64,000 nt of DNA, from assembly GCA_016165875.1 (NCBI GenBank), contig JABBOT010000004.1, positions 8,842,889 through 8,906,888 of the forward strand, in the 5' to 3' direction. Of the stretch, positions 1 through 12,328 are shown piece after piece. The notes under the pieces were generated by a model. It worked only from the letters and a program-made list of their open reading frames with translations. It ran no database searches and was not told the origin of the DNA. The translations under genes and the position numbers were made by a program. This DNA comes from Acanthopleura granulata (lineage: Eukaryota; Mollusca; Polyplacophora; Chitonida; Chitonidae). How positions within the stretch are numbered: the stretch's first letter is position 1; the number at the start of each line of letters is the position of its first letter.

Positions 1-1016
1 CATAATATTTAGTTGATTGGGTAATGATCTCTCCTTTTTGAAAATGGAAACATTACCCTGGTAGCTCTTTATATGTGGAAGTGACTGTTGTAACGATCAT
101 TTGGACTAGTTTTGTTGAACTTGTCTCTGGCAGAACTAAAGAAATAGTACTCTTTCAACCCATCCTTTTCTGATTGTGCAGTTTGATGGATTTGCAGTTT
201 TTGTTTGCATATAACCTATTCTAGCATGGTATGTGATTTTACATTGTTACTTTGAGCGTCATTGTTTTTTTTTAGTGAAATGAAAATGATTGGGTGTCTG
301 TAGATCAGTAAATACCCAGGGGCTCACAAATTTTAAAGACATTTGAAATGTTTGGGGTTTTTTGTCATCTTCAAATGGCAAGATAAAAATCTTTGAGAGT
401 AATTGGTTAGAGTTTTTCTGTGATACTTTGAAAGCTCCATGCTGCACAACACACTGAAAGTGTGATCTATTAAATTCATTCCACAGTGAGGTGGAATGTA
501 CGTGAAGTTAACAAAGCACACTTGTATCGAACAAGATGTCCAGATTTGTTCACAGAAGTTATGCTTTTTAAGTATGCAATTATTATCCGGCAGTCGCATG
601 GTGGGTAATTTATGAATAAAATTGAGAAGAGGTGTTTAGGTGCAAACAAGTTTTTTTGTACTCTTTTACTTATTACTGTTTCATAACATGTACTTCCTCA
701 CTGAGAAGCTGAATAGATTCATACACGATAAGTGTTTATACTGCATTGCATACATATAAAATGATCCATTTTAGGGTCAGACCAAACTACAGATCCAACT
801 TTCTTTATAAACCGATATAAGTAATGGCACATTGTTACTTACAGTTAGGTGTTCTCGGTTGGTACATCTGTTCATATTTTGACCTAACCACCATTTTGAA
901 TTCACCACCATACATGTATCTACAGGACCACTTGACATTTGTAAAGTTTTTGTCTACAGTCAGAGCAGATTTCCATTAAAAACTAATGAAATAGTTTTAA
1001 TATTTACTGTTATGAT
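1..1016. other. No gene seen
   Basis: AT-rich sequence beyond the stop of the minus-strand candidate gene. If that model is right, part of this is its 3' UTR. No repeat or RNA gene is visible. Confidence 0.4.
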
Positions 1017-1181
1017 TCATTTTGTGATATGTTGATTTTTGGAGTCAGTGCTGTGTTTGAAGAATTTAAAAGTTTGAATTACACTTGTCCAGAGCATTCT
1101 GACCATTGTCTGCTTTTCACACTCCATATCTTGCATAAAGAAAGAGATAAAAATTCTTAAGTTGCCTTCCTGTTTGGCCCA
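1017..1181 (-). CDS. Candidate terminal exon of unrecognised minus-strand gene
   Basis: The frame is open for 54 codons and then ends in TGA. It starts straight after a good acceptor, a pyrimidine-rich 'aaatcttcttcttacataccag' type sequence read on the minus strand. The peptide begins WAKQEGNLRIFISFF and ends HITK; it is rich in Phe, Met and Lys, with no signal peptide or membrane segment. It begins in phase 0, which matches the phase-0 end of the exon candidate at 1256-1320. A possible ATTAAA poly(A) signal lies about 17 bases past the stop (996-1001). I do not recognise the family. The model rests on splice-site quality and phase alone; a chance open frame is a real alternative. Confidence 0.35.
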   Translation of the reverse strand, partial: WAKQEGNLRIFISFFMQDMECEKQTMVRMLWTSVIQTFKFFKHSTDSKNQHITK

Positions 1182-1255
1182 CTGGTATGTAAGAAGAAGA
1201 TTTAAGCACTTAAGTCTGCTTGACATATTTAGATGCTAAAAGTAATATGAAATAC

Positions 1256-1320
1256 CATACAGATATTGGTAAGTGTAATAATTTCCTCCAGGCAATCGGC
1301 GATTTTCTTCACTTCTTTTT
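1256..1320 (-). CDS. Candidate internal exon of the same minus-strand gene
   Basis: This 65-base block lies between an 'atgttacag' acceptor and an 'ATG|gtattt' donor. It encodes KEVKKIADCLEEIITLTNICM, a charged amphipathic helix typical of a real exon. It needs one base from the previous exon, and the candidate exon at 2827-3236 ends with exactly one spare base. The junction codon then reads Glu. An earlier donor four to five bases upstream is also possible. The plus strand carries a strong donor-like GGTAAGT at 1268-1274, but I see no plus-strand exon leading to it. Function unknown. Confidence 0.35.
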
Positions 1321-2498
1321 CTGTAACATTATCATGGAAGAAATATTATTTAGTACAGAATAAAATACCAGCATTTTGTATTTATATGTATTTTAACTGT
1401 GGAAAAAAAAATATTTCAGTGTTTCACAAAAAGCCTGCCAACTTTCTGTCATGGTGTAAGAGATAATGATATTAATGACCAGTTTGGAATATCTACTTGT
1501 ATGCCTGTCTCTCTGTCTCTCTAGATCTTGCGGAGCTTAAACAGTTCCCATATTCTGTACTTGTAACTTGTGAGTTCTTTGCCAAAAGTTTGGGTGTACG
1601 GAGACATTCTGAAGTTATCATAGGTCTGCACAGAGTTTGCATGTCTGAGGTATGGAGGGGTGGTGGTGTTGGTTAATGACATCAGTGGTATATCACAGGA
1701 CCATGGCATGCACACCATAAGCAGAAGCTGAGCCTAACTCAGATTGGCACTCCACACTGAAGCTAGTGGATGTAGTCACTTTGGAACTGACATAATGCAA
1801 TTAAGCTTCATCAGTAAATTATTTCCTTGCCTGTTGATATGCCATTGGACTTATTTATTATAGAGGTTGGCATGTTCACAGCTTCAGTTAATTAACACAA
1901 CTTTCTGCCAGAATCATCATTATCAGATTTTCTGGTACTATATTGCAGTATTTGAGTTGTCAGTTCCCCTGGCTCGATCATGGAGCTCATCTGAATGTGT
2001 TAATGTTTATAGTTTTGTGTCCTAAAATTTACTCTGTGTGGTCAGTGTTCCCTGTTCCCTGTTTATAGCCAAATGTTTCGAGCCACAGGCATATTATCAA
2101 GGCTGTAAATTTAATCTAAATTCATAGAAATACTTTATACTTGTGTTCATGTGTATATATAGGTTTTAGTGTAGCAGTGGAAAAATGTTCAGAGGTACTG
2201 ATGGATGTAGAACATTTTGAAAGCTGTTGTATGAATGACTGATTTGAAAACAGTGAATACCCAACATGCTCAACATGATCATATTCTGACTTTGAACTGT
2301 TGTTGAAAAAGTGCATACCTATATATCAGACATTAACCCACAGTTTTGATTTGAATGTATGGATCAATATACTCGTATATTAAAGACATGTTGTACTTAA
2401 AGAATATCAACACAGTCTGTTTTTCAGCTAACCATGTTTTGAATGAGCTGGATATTTCACATTTCCTCTGTTTTATGTCACTTACATTATTGTATGTG

Positions 2499-2747
2499 GG
2501 ACCTCTGCAGATCAGTTGGTTAGCGCAAAGACCCAGAAAGCCTCCCACCAATGCGTTCGCTGTGAGTTCAGTCTGTGCTCGTTTCCTGTCTGGCCATACG
2601 TGGGAAGGTCTGCCAGCAACATGTGGATGGTCGTAGGTTTCCACCAGACTCTGCTGGGTTTCCTCCCACCATAATGCTGGCCGCTGTCATATAAGTGAAA
2701 TATTATTGAGTATGGCGTAAAACACCAATCAAATAAAGAAATAAAAA
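2499..2747 (+). mobile_element. tRNA-derived SINE, near full length
   Basis: The head resembles a tRNA promoter ('atcagttggttagcgc' as A-box region, 'gctgtgagttcagtc' as a decayed B box). It matches the better preserved head at 51.33-51.47 kb read on the other strand. A central core follows, then a tail with 'tataagtgaaatattattga' and 'gcgtaaaacaccaatcaaat' ending in an A-rich run. The core holds an inverted repeat: ccagcaac at 2613-2620 pairs with atgctgg at 2674-2680, and atggt pairs with accat. A few bases of the head are missing compared with the 51 kb copy. This class is common in molluscs and other lophotrochozoans (general knowledge). Confidence 0.8.
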
Positions 2748-2826
2748 TTATTGTATGATATGGCAGGAGAAAGAGAGAAATGAGTACATTGGAAATAAAT
2801 CTTTCACAAATACTAGTCATACATAC

Positions 2827-3236
2827 CATTTAAGGTCATATATTTATCTCTTGAATTATGGGTTACTACTTGTTTCCATTCAGTACATGTGTTAGGAGCT
2901 AATGTGGTAAGTTCTCCTGAAGTGTGAATTGTATGATGGATTGTTTTCACTTCTCCCTCTGCCTCATTGTTAAAGAGCGCACGTAGGTTTATGTATCCTA
3001 CCCTCTGCAGTTTGCTCAAATCTATAATTAATGTCTCACATGGCTCATATATCTCACTGCCATCACTGGTCAATCAGCCCGGCTGTTGCTTGGGGTGGCA
3101 GCTTGAAGTTAGCAAGCATTGGGTTCTGTGAAGAACTGTACCCCTCTGTTAACACACAGCTAGGATCACCAGGTGATAAGTGCACTGATTGGGTGCAACA
3201 CACAATTTCACTTACATGCACAAGTGGTATGAGCTC
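2827..3236 (-). pseudogene. Large exon-like block with one frame break, minus strand
   Basis: Read on the minus strand, a frame of 58 codons begins after a 'cttcataatttag' acceptor at 3237-3238. It carries peptides such as PLVHVSEIVCCTQSVHLSPG and QNPMLANFKLPPQATAGLIDQ, and stops at 3063-3065. A second frame, shifted by one base and open from 3073, continues for 82 codons (IIDLSKLQRVGYINLRALF, ELTTLAPNTCTEWKQVV). It ends at a good 'AAATG|gtatgt' donor. The two frames together look like one protein segment of about 137 residues with a single indel near 3065-3073. That indel could be a true pseudogene lesion or a sequence error. The end phase fits the exon at 1256-1320. I do not recognise the family. 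The SINE at 2499-2747 lies in the next intron. Confidence 0.45.
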
Positions 3237-5125
3237 CTAAATTATGAAGAGCTGAGACCTGCTGTTAATAAAGAAGAGAGAATGTCTGACTGTGGAAAGT
3301 TTTGATAGAGATGCTTGTGCAGTTAAATTATCATGCAGGTACTTCTGTGTTATGATCAGTGACATGCCAGTTTTATTACCATGCCACAATTTTGTTTTCT
3401 TGGACTTTTGGACTAGCTGGCAAGTTGCAGTCCATGAGTCAAGCATCAAGACAGATCAATGAATTTTATCACTGCAACTTGTTTCTTCCGTGCACTTCAA
3501 GGGAACAGTGCCAGTACTACTTGGCATTGTTTAAATTTTTTGGGTGTGTCAATATACAACATTGTTTTGGAGTGTTTACAAACATTTTGGGGACGTAACA
3601 ACTCCAAGTGCTGGTAATAACTGGCTCCTCAGATGGCGAACAGCTCTTTGGAAGGTGTAAAAAATAAACATAGAGAAATTGTAAAGCTACTATTTGCTAG
3701 CATTTTTCTGTCTGTTACAAGTAATCTGTGTCAGTAGGTAATCTTAAAGTCCTTTGTGAATTTCCAAAGTCATAAGATGTTTATGAATACAGTGACATCA
3801 GTGGGAAATATGTCATAAAGCCATAAGGTGGCATTGTGGTCGAAGGCAAAGCGTCAAGCTGTAGAAGAAGAAACAGTCTATTCTGTATGGCTAACATTAT
3901 TTAGAATAAATTTCTTCATTAATGACTTTCACCAACAGTCATGTTATAATTTACTGCACAAGCTGCTTTCTCACAGATCATATAGACTTTCTTTATGTTT
4001 TAATAGTGTGTGTTAGATGTGGAAAACAGTGATAGTAAGATTTGAATGGGTTGACATGTCAGCAATTAAAACTGTGGATTTGGTTATTGGCTCTAGCAGT
4101 CTAAAGCAGGCTACTCTTAAGTATCTCTAAATTCTGTTCTGAGGATCACAAATGGTGTGTGCCTAATTATGCATCAGTCTCCTGTGTTGGCTTCTGTGGC
4201 AGCCATTTTGAATTCTTGCCAGTAGCTAACAAGGTGTTGAAGGGTATAAGTTAGCCCACTGAAAACATAAATAACTGACAAGAAGTCCATAAAAATGACC
4301 TTAGGTGGGATTTTCGGATAAGATCTTTAAGCCTTTGACGGGGGATTATAGGCAATGGCTACAAGCCCATGAACCAATCACAGTGATTAAAATTGCCGTA
4401 GGTAGGGGGCTATGTTGCTGTCAGCTTGGAGGGTTTTCCAGCAACCATAAGGAGGAGATTGAAACTAGGAATAAAATCACTTCATTGATTTTTTTAAAAT
4501 GTGACACTCGATGCTCAAACTGAGTGTTAAGGTCTTCTGAAACGCGATACTTGAAAGTACAAAGTTTATGATTGTAGTAAGTAATTAAGAACTGCAAAGA
4601 GAGGCATGCAGGGATCATATTCCTTAATTTCATGTAGTATAACTATGAAACAGAATTGGCTTATATAGTATGTCTTCCACAAAACAGGAATATATACTTT
4701 TGCAGATCTTTTTTAACATTCTTATGCGGAGAAAGTTCCCTTACTTACCACTAAGCCTAACCGCAAAACAGGAATATGTTATTAAGGTTGGAGCTGTTGT
4801 GACGTTGCTAAGCCGGAAAGAAGACTAGTAAATGAGCAGAAATGTCACTGGAGGAGACGGCATGTCAGTGTGTCTGAAAAGGTGAGACATTTGACAGCTT
4901 AATCCAATCAACATGAAAGAACTTGCTTTTGAATGCATATAGTTTGATTCGCTGATAATCAATCTTATCTCACCCAGACAGCCTAGCCCATCTGCACATT
5001 ACTGAGGACAAATTAGTGAAATACTATAAATATGTATGTGGCAAATGTCTTTTTACTTTTTATGGCTCTTACAAATTGATCTTTGTAGGGGATTTAGTGG
5101 TAATTCACAGGCTTTTTTTCCATAC

Positions 5126-5268
5126 CCATTATGTCTGAAGGCCTGTCTGACCTTGTCATAGTTGTCTATGTAGATTTGAGAGAAGTAATGAAATCTTATT
5201 ACCCCACAGGCTGACAGTATTTGCTGTACTGAAACTTCACCATTGAATTTTGTTGACATAAGTTTAAC
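5126..5268 (-). CDS. Candidate upstream exon of the minus-strand gene
   Basis: After a 'ctactttgtcaacag' acceptor the frame reads VKLMSTKFNGEVSVQQILSACG and on through IDNYDKVRQAFRHN. Two donors are possible. One is GGG|gtaata at 5203, which leaves phase 0 and so fits the block starting at 3236. The other is AATGG|gtatgg at 5126, which does not fit that phase. I favour the shorter exon (5203-5268) for joining, but the longer one keeps a protein-like frame. No domain recognised. Confidence 0.3.
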
Positions 5269-8201
5269 CTGTTGACAAAGTAGCTGATTGCATGTGTCAC
5301 ATATGTGACGCCATTGAACTAGAGTTCAGCAGCATATCGTCAGAAGAAAGATCTTGTTGCTTTTGAAAGCTCTTTTTCAGGAAACTTTAAGGCCAGCATC
5401 AAAAGCTGCCCTTTCAAGCAAACTCATACTTATCTTTGACAAATCACACATGATCTGTGTTCAGCTCTGTAAACTTCATACATTGTAAGCTTCACACAGG
5501 TTTTGAATGTTATTCTAGCTCTCTGAGATGGTTGTTGCAGACAAATGTAATCATAAAATTCCAAAATAGGGCCGTGGTTGAGAAGGTACATGGTTCCTTA
5601 TAACACAACATCTTTCAGGTCTAGCTCCTGGCATTTTTGGTGCACTCCAGAGATAAAGTGAACCAAGTGATTAAATTGCTCCCAAAAACCAGCAATGTTT
5701 TCTTTGGCATATTAGGCTTTCCTACTGATATCTTCTATTTCTTTTGTCATTAAAATGAGCCTGGTATCATTCTAAGCCTGAAGACCTGACACTTTCAATA
5801 GACAGTGCATTCTCTCATATAGTGAATATGATTGTAGTATTCTTTATAACATTAATCAAAAGCAAAGGTGAATGAAAAGACAGAAGGAGAAGGTATACAT
5901 CTCGTTGTATTTTGGGGGGTATTTTGGTCACCATTGACCATAGAAGATTGGACTGTAGCATTTGCCCATGGAAGTATTGCTCCCTCAGGTTTTATTCACC
6001 GAGCAAGTCCATGCCAATTGTACAACTGTAAAGGTAACACCTTTACTGTTTCTTATGGATGTCTCCTGTTGATAATATGATACACAGCATAAGTACCAAG
6101 TCCATAATCATAAATCTTTAACCTTCATCAGGCTGACCATTATGTAAACAAATTTTTCTGTCATACTGGATGTAGGTTGGACTATAAGATTTGGAAAAAA
6201 TCAGATGTTCCCAAAACACAACGTGGGACCCTGAATTGTGAGCCAGATGGCACTTCCAAGCCCTACAGCACCAGCACTAGCTAGTGTGTATGTGTTTTGA
6301 ATTCGGGGCACACTTTGTTCATAATTGGTCTTTTACTAGTGTAGTAATGCAAAATTTTCAGTTTACTTACGTGTAATTCTAGCCTTGAAAAAGCGTTTTT
6401 CAAAATTCCCATACCTGTTTGAAACTTTTGGTGGCATCATATGATGGTAATGACACCAGTATGGCACTTACAGCTCCCGGTTACATCGAGTCCACGAATT
6501 ATATTACATGGCAATGAATTTGCTCTGGAAATGAAAACGTGTGTCATTTTTACGGGCCAATTATTAAATGGCCAGTGGTTTATTTCAGCCAGGCTCTCTT
6601 TTTTTGTCTTCTGTACATAAGTGTCTGCTGTTGTATAAATGAAATTTTTTTGATTAAAGCATGTTGTGCATGTGTGGGGCTTTTTTTCACAGATACATTT
6701 ACATTGGTTCATGTCTCTCCAGCAAACATAACTTTATGTGTCCCTGCTTAATAATTCTCTGAGAATATGCCTATATTTAGCAAGCACTGTGATAACGTAC
6801 AAGGAAAACATCTACATCATTACTGGGGTACAAAAGCCACAAATACCAGGAAGTTTTTATGTGGCCTATTTGGTACATTCCGTGGAGACAGTGTATTTAT
6901 CACAGGTGAAAGGAATTGTATTATTTCCAAAAGAAAAAAAAGCAATGGGAAACAAAAGTGGATTGTGAGATTTTTTTTTCATACTTTGATAAATGTGTAA
7001 ATCTGCTTTGAGCTGTTAAGGAGTGGGTGATAGGCATGTGTTGCTTAACCTGTTGTGGGTGAATGAAGTTGTATGTGTCAGTTTAACCAGATGCTTAAGT
7101 CTGAACTCCAAAATAGATCGAGTTATCAGAGGAAACCCAAGGTGAAAAAGCGGCACTCCCCTATTGCAGGTTTAGTGGAATGTTTTCTATCTGATAAGAG
7201 ACAGGACTCCACAGCTGGGGTTCAGCCAAGGCATGGATATAGTTTTGACAAGGGGACTCTAAAAGTCTTGCTGGCCTAAGGTCTGCCTAAGCTTTGATTT
7301 GTATGCCACATGGCTCTTCGTTCCCAGTAGCTAAATCAGATCACTGCCAAACTGGTAAATGGCCTTTTGCTGTATATGTATGCAATTCATCAATATCCCA
7401 CTAAACAGAACTGTAATATTTAAGAATAGTGCATCATTCAACATTAAGTTCCCCCAGGCCATACATTTTCTGCATGTTCTCATCTCAGAAAACTATAAGG
7501 TCCACAGAAAGTGCCACATCAATTTTGTGCCATTCCATTGAATCACATGTAAATTCAGCTTTGTAATTGTCACCTACTTCCTGTAGCCAGGTAAAAGGTA
7601 TCACTTCAGTGTGATTCAGGGCTGATGAGTGTCTTCAGCATTCATTATGCTGACAAATAAGCTGCTATGTCTCTTTGACTTCAAAATCAGAACTGTGTGA
7701 AACCTGCAGATCCATGACTATGGCTGCTGATGACTGCAGGCAGTTTTTCAGGATCTTGACAGCATGAAACAATGCACATTCTCATGAAATGCTATACTCA
7801 ACACAAAGAGGCATACAAATTAATTTTTAAATTAAAGTTCTACATTCTACACAAAACCATAGCCCTGCTTGCGTTGTCACACAATAACTAGTGTATGTGG
7901 ATACCTATGTCACTGTTTGTGAAAAAGAAAGAATATTGTTTTTACAATGGACACATTTTTAATTTTTCATTTTGAAAATTAATGTAAAGGGTTTATTAAA
8001 TTCTATTTACAAAGAAAAAAAATATCTAAATTGGTTGAAACTGAACCTAAAATTATAAAGTTTCTTGACATGCAGAAGCCCTGTACTAAATGACAATTGT
8101 TAACATGTACATGAACATTGATATTGCATTGTTAGATATGGGGAATAATTTTGATTTTCATGTGTTTCTTCTACTGTTGTTGAAACCTTGAAGCTGACTA
8201 T
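5269..8201. other. No gene seen
   Basis: AT-rich DNA with short unsupported open frames only. No convincing exon, repeat array or RNA gene. Confidence 0.4.
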
Positions 8202-8300
8202 ATTCATTCATTTATTTGACTGAAGTTTTATGTTGTATTCAACAATATTTTACTTATATGACGGTAACCAGCATTACAGCGGGAAGATGCTGAGCTGAGC
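8202..8300 (-). mobile_element. SINE 3' tail fragment
   Basis: Reverse-complemented, this reads 'gctgtaatgctggttaccgtcatataag', then 'taaaatattgttgaatacaacataaaac', then a tail of 'aaataaatgaatgaat'. It matches the core end and tail of the SINE at 2.5 kb. The tRNA-like head is absent, as expected for a 5'-truncated or old copy. Confidence 0.7.
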
Positions 8301-10740
8301 TTGGGGATGGCATTGAATTTGATTGAAAGTAAACATTTTATTGTTAAATATTTTTTTTGAAATGCTTTCCCAAATTTTGAATAAATAAGCACAGATCAAT
8401 ATACCTTTTGTCAGAAAGGCAAAGTATGTTAAGCCAAACAGGTAAGATCCATGTCTGCAAGTTAAGATGGTGTGAGATTACTCCACATTGGGAACATTAA
8501 GCCTGGCTGAAATGTTCAAAACAAGCAAACAAAGTTTCAAAGATCAGACTTTGTTTGAAAATGCTTGTCTCTCCCTGCATGTTGAGGTGATAAGAGATTT
8601 CTTAGTTCATGGTGGAGTGGATGTTAGCTTTCGTGTTTGTGTTACTTCTTAAGATGGCCTGAAGGAAAGATTTTGATAAACTTGGGTATCTGTTCATAAC
8701 ATGGTAGCATGAGCCATTCATCTGATTTACAGGAGATTTTTTAATTAATTATCCATCACCATGAGGTAAGGCAAGCAGAGCTTACTTTTCATGTTTGTCA
8801 TCTTTCAGAGACTGCTCATCTCTGCTTTGTAGAAAAAGACTTGATACATTTGATGTTTGTTAAGATTTTTCCTCAGACCAGACAAAAAATCTGTTAAGAG
8901 GCCCAAGGTGAAAGCTTGTTCATGTTGTTATTAGAGGCAACAAATGTATCAAGAACTGTGTTAGATTTCTGTGAAGGTGACTGGAGCTCTAAGGTTTATA
9001 TGTGAGAACTTGGTCATACAAACATCTAAAAACACTTATAAATATGGATGTGATCAGTTACATTTTGAGGAATTGTCATTGTGGCAGTTAAGCCACTCTT
9101 TGAACTCTCTTAATTTTTAATTGTATTTATCTTTACTGCAATGTATTTGCATAAAAAAAATTATATCCAGGATATCTGCTTATATAAATTGAGGTTTTCA
9201 GGTTGTAACTGGTGAGCCAGATGGGTAAAATTTTTGGTATTTGTTATTTTTTGCTTTATACCTGATGCTACTGGAAGGCAAGACTTGGCACTGGTCCATG
9301 GGCCAAACAGTACGTCAACACCTCATGTGGGTGCATTACAATCACCCAGCAGTTATTTACTGGTGCCTTCAGAACAACTGTAGATGTCTGTTTAAGGCTG
9401 CACATTGACACATGTGTAACCTGTTCTATCGGTCTTTGGCAAGATCTTGCTGCTCTTTTCATTTTTGCCTGACTGTGTATTTTACTTCAGGAAATTCTTC
9501 ACACAGTGTGTATATATCTTAAATCAATAAAATATATTTAGATTTTATATTTTTTTCTTATGACTTGGGAAATATTATATTAAATAACTTAAGATTTTGT
9601 ATAGATTTCTTTTTTTTTATTTTATTTATTTACTCTTTTGTTGAGGGGGGTGGCTGCTTGCATATTGCTTACTTTCTAACCTTTTTCTTCCCATTTTTCT
9701 TCATTCATAAGAGTTTACTATTTGTGTCAATACATTTCCAAGTCCTTTGATCCATTGGATTTTGTATCGTTCAGTGGTGTTGCTTAGCAATCATTATCCA
9801 GCCAGAATTGTGTGGATTTAGCTCAGATGCCTTGTGAGTGTTCTCCAGGTTGGGTGCGACAAATGCTTCTTGTTGGTTAAACTCGGGTGATTCTTCTGCA
9901 CATAGATTTTCTATCCACATAAGCTCGGTAATCAATGAATTCCCACTTGGTGTGGGGGATATTCTGATTTATTGCCCTTTACCTTCTTTATTGCCTCAAT
10001 TTTGGGTCTCCATCAGCAAATTGATAATCCCAAAGGCTTGTTTTTCTATGAATATCCTATCAGGCAGAGGTGATAATATGGGTTTTGCAATGCTGACGCC
10101 TTATCTCCAAAAAGTGCATTGGCTTGCTTTCTAGTTGAGCTTGGACCTACTCGAAAAGCACTATTAACACCCTTTATTAAGGGTAGGTTTGATTAGTCCT
10201 ATTTTAAATACTACAGATAGAAGCAGTTAGCAGGTGGAAATTGAATGAGTTGACGGGGGATATTGTTACATCTGTGCCACAAAGTCACGTCTGTGTCTAA
10301 CTAGGGAGAAAATAGACTTGTTCACACTCAGACATCGTCCGTTATCAAGTTATTTTTGATGAATGGCCAACACCTGCAAAAAAAATTTTATTGTTTTGCG
10401 CAGTTGCTGATGTATCTCCATGACAATGTTGAATGGAACACTAAGATGTAGAATTCCTAAGCACAAAATAGATCTTGGCCAACATAAATGCACAGGCAAC
10501 AAAAACTTCTCCCTGTGTAATACTTTGAAGACGGGAATTTTTGTGGGAAGATTGGTCATAGAAGGTTACATTTAGATAATATGTATGGGAGGTAGTATGC
10601 CCTGAGAGAAGTTGGCATTGATGTTTGGCCACCAGAAGATCTAATTATCACATGTCTCAGGCAATTCTGAATGCAGACGTCTTATGTCTCTGCCATAAAG
10701 GTTCAGGGTATTGCTATGGTGGCTTACAAGAACCTTTGAA
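8301..10740. other. No gene seen
   Basis: Long AT-rich stretch. Homopolymer runs (for example T-rich 9609-9640) and short open frames are the only structure noticed. Confidence 0.4.
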
Positions 10741-10770
10741 TATCTCTCTGTCTATGTGCGTGTGTGTTTG

Positions 10771-10809
<39 letters not shown>

Positions 10810-10812
10810 GCA
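10741..10812. repeat. Compound (TG)(TA)(CA) microsatellite
   Basis: A TG-rich run is followed by about nine TA units and then about ten CA units. Because TG and CA are complementary around a self-complementary TA core, the array is an inverted repeat and could form a cruciform. Short open frames on both strands here are by-products of the repeat. Confidence 0.95.
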
Positions 10813-12328
10813 GGTATGTGTCATGTGTACAGGAAAGTGTGGGTAATATAGTAATGCAACAAGTTTTTGATCCATCATTTGCTCTTAAATGAACTGGCAT
10901 TGAATTGGCAACTATGTTTGTATCAGGAGTGTACAATTTTTAAGAAATGCAAATTATTGAATTGTGATAAATTTTTCCAGTGCATTGGGAATGTTGGCTA
11001 TTATCATATACCCTCCACAGTTGTGGGAACCAAGTTTTCCAAACCATGTCACATTGTGTGCTTTTCAAGGTGAAGTACATTTTCTGGAAGTTTGCATACA
11101 ACATTTCAGAATTAAGCTAACAGTTTACCATGATGATGTTCTTATAAGACTATAGAGTTGGTTGGCATAGTAAACATAGGCACAAAGTATGTAACAGTCT
11201 ACAAGAATGAGAAAGACATCAAAAAGGTTAATTTAATGGTAGTACAACCCTGATATTCAGGAAGAGGGCTATAACCTAGAGTGCATGGGCAGCAGTTTTA
11301 GTTGTCACACTTCTGCGTTTGGCATTACCTGCCGAAATTGACCACACTTGTTTGAGTAGAAACCTATATCACTGATGGCACAGCGAGACAAATTACTGCC
11401 ACAGGGGTACAGTGGTCATACGATCTAGCTATTACTTCTTCTGGTCCAAGCAGTCATTGAGCAGCTGTAATGACCTAACTTGTTGTCAAAGAAGAATGCC
11501 TGAAGCCATTGAGAAGCAGTTAATGTCCTCTGTCAGGCAAACATCACTCCATAGGAAAAAGGATGCAATCATCAGACTTTTGTCCAATGCTGTGGATAGG
11601 TGTAGGGAAGGGGATGACCAAAAAGACTTTCACACTCAAACTGTTTCGTCCATTTTTATGTAATGAGAAGTTTGTTCAGAGGAGCATGTCCACCTACACC
11701 AGACACCATTTAAGACTGGGTTTCATCTCTGCTGAGCTCATTGTGATGTAAAGGCTTTTTCATTCAATGGCTAATTGTGGATTCTCTTTGAAGAGGGTAG
11801 CTCTTTTTCAATGGGCCTCCTTATACCATGGATAACTTAACATTTATGTAAAAATGAATATCGGGATAAATATATTTTTAAGTGACGTGGCTGGTGACCT
11901 TGACATGATTGTCACTCAAATCAACGATCAACCCCAACTACCACCATTGCTCATCAGCAAGGCTAAAGCCAGCTACAGCCCAATGTGTTAAATACTTTAC
12001 AGCTGGCATCTGCAAAAGGTACTTGAATTCCTGTTCGTTCACAAAATGTTTCAGACATGAGCAGTCAACTTTGACTAGTGTACCTTCCTATGCTATGATA
12101 TACAGGATGTAGGTTTCCTAAGAATCCACTTCAAAATTACACCTATGCTTTTTCTTTTTTCCATCAGAATGGAATCCAGATGAAGAACTTCAAAGGTTTT
12201 TATGTGTAAATTCATGCATAAACACATAATTAATAGGATATTAGATTGTTGTCATGAATGCTAGAAATGAGAGCAATCTTTATGTCATTCAAACTTCACA
12301 GTGCCATGCCCTGTGTACTTTTGTGGTT
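10813..12328. other. No gene seen
   Basis: Short open frames at 11412-11663 (for example MPEAIEKQLMSSVRQ) are weakly protein-like but lack supporting splice sites. Nothing else identified. Confidence 0.35.

Noticed and set aside
9268..9462. 64-codon minus-strand open frame
   Set aside because: Slightly protein-like at its end but no convincing acceptor or partner exon.
11412..11663. 83-codon plus-strand open frame with MPEAIEKQLMSSVRQ
   Set aside because: Second half is protein-like, but there is no clear acceptor or donor in phase.
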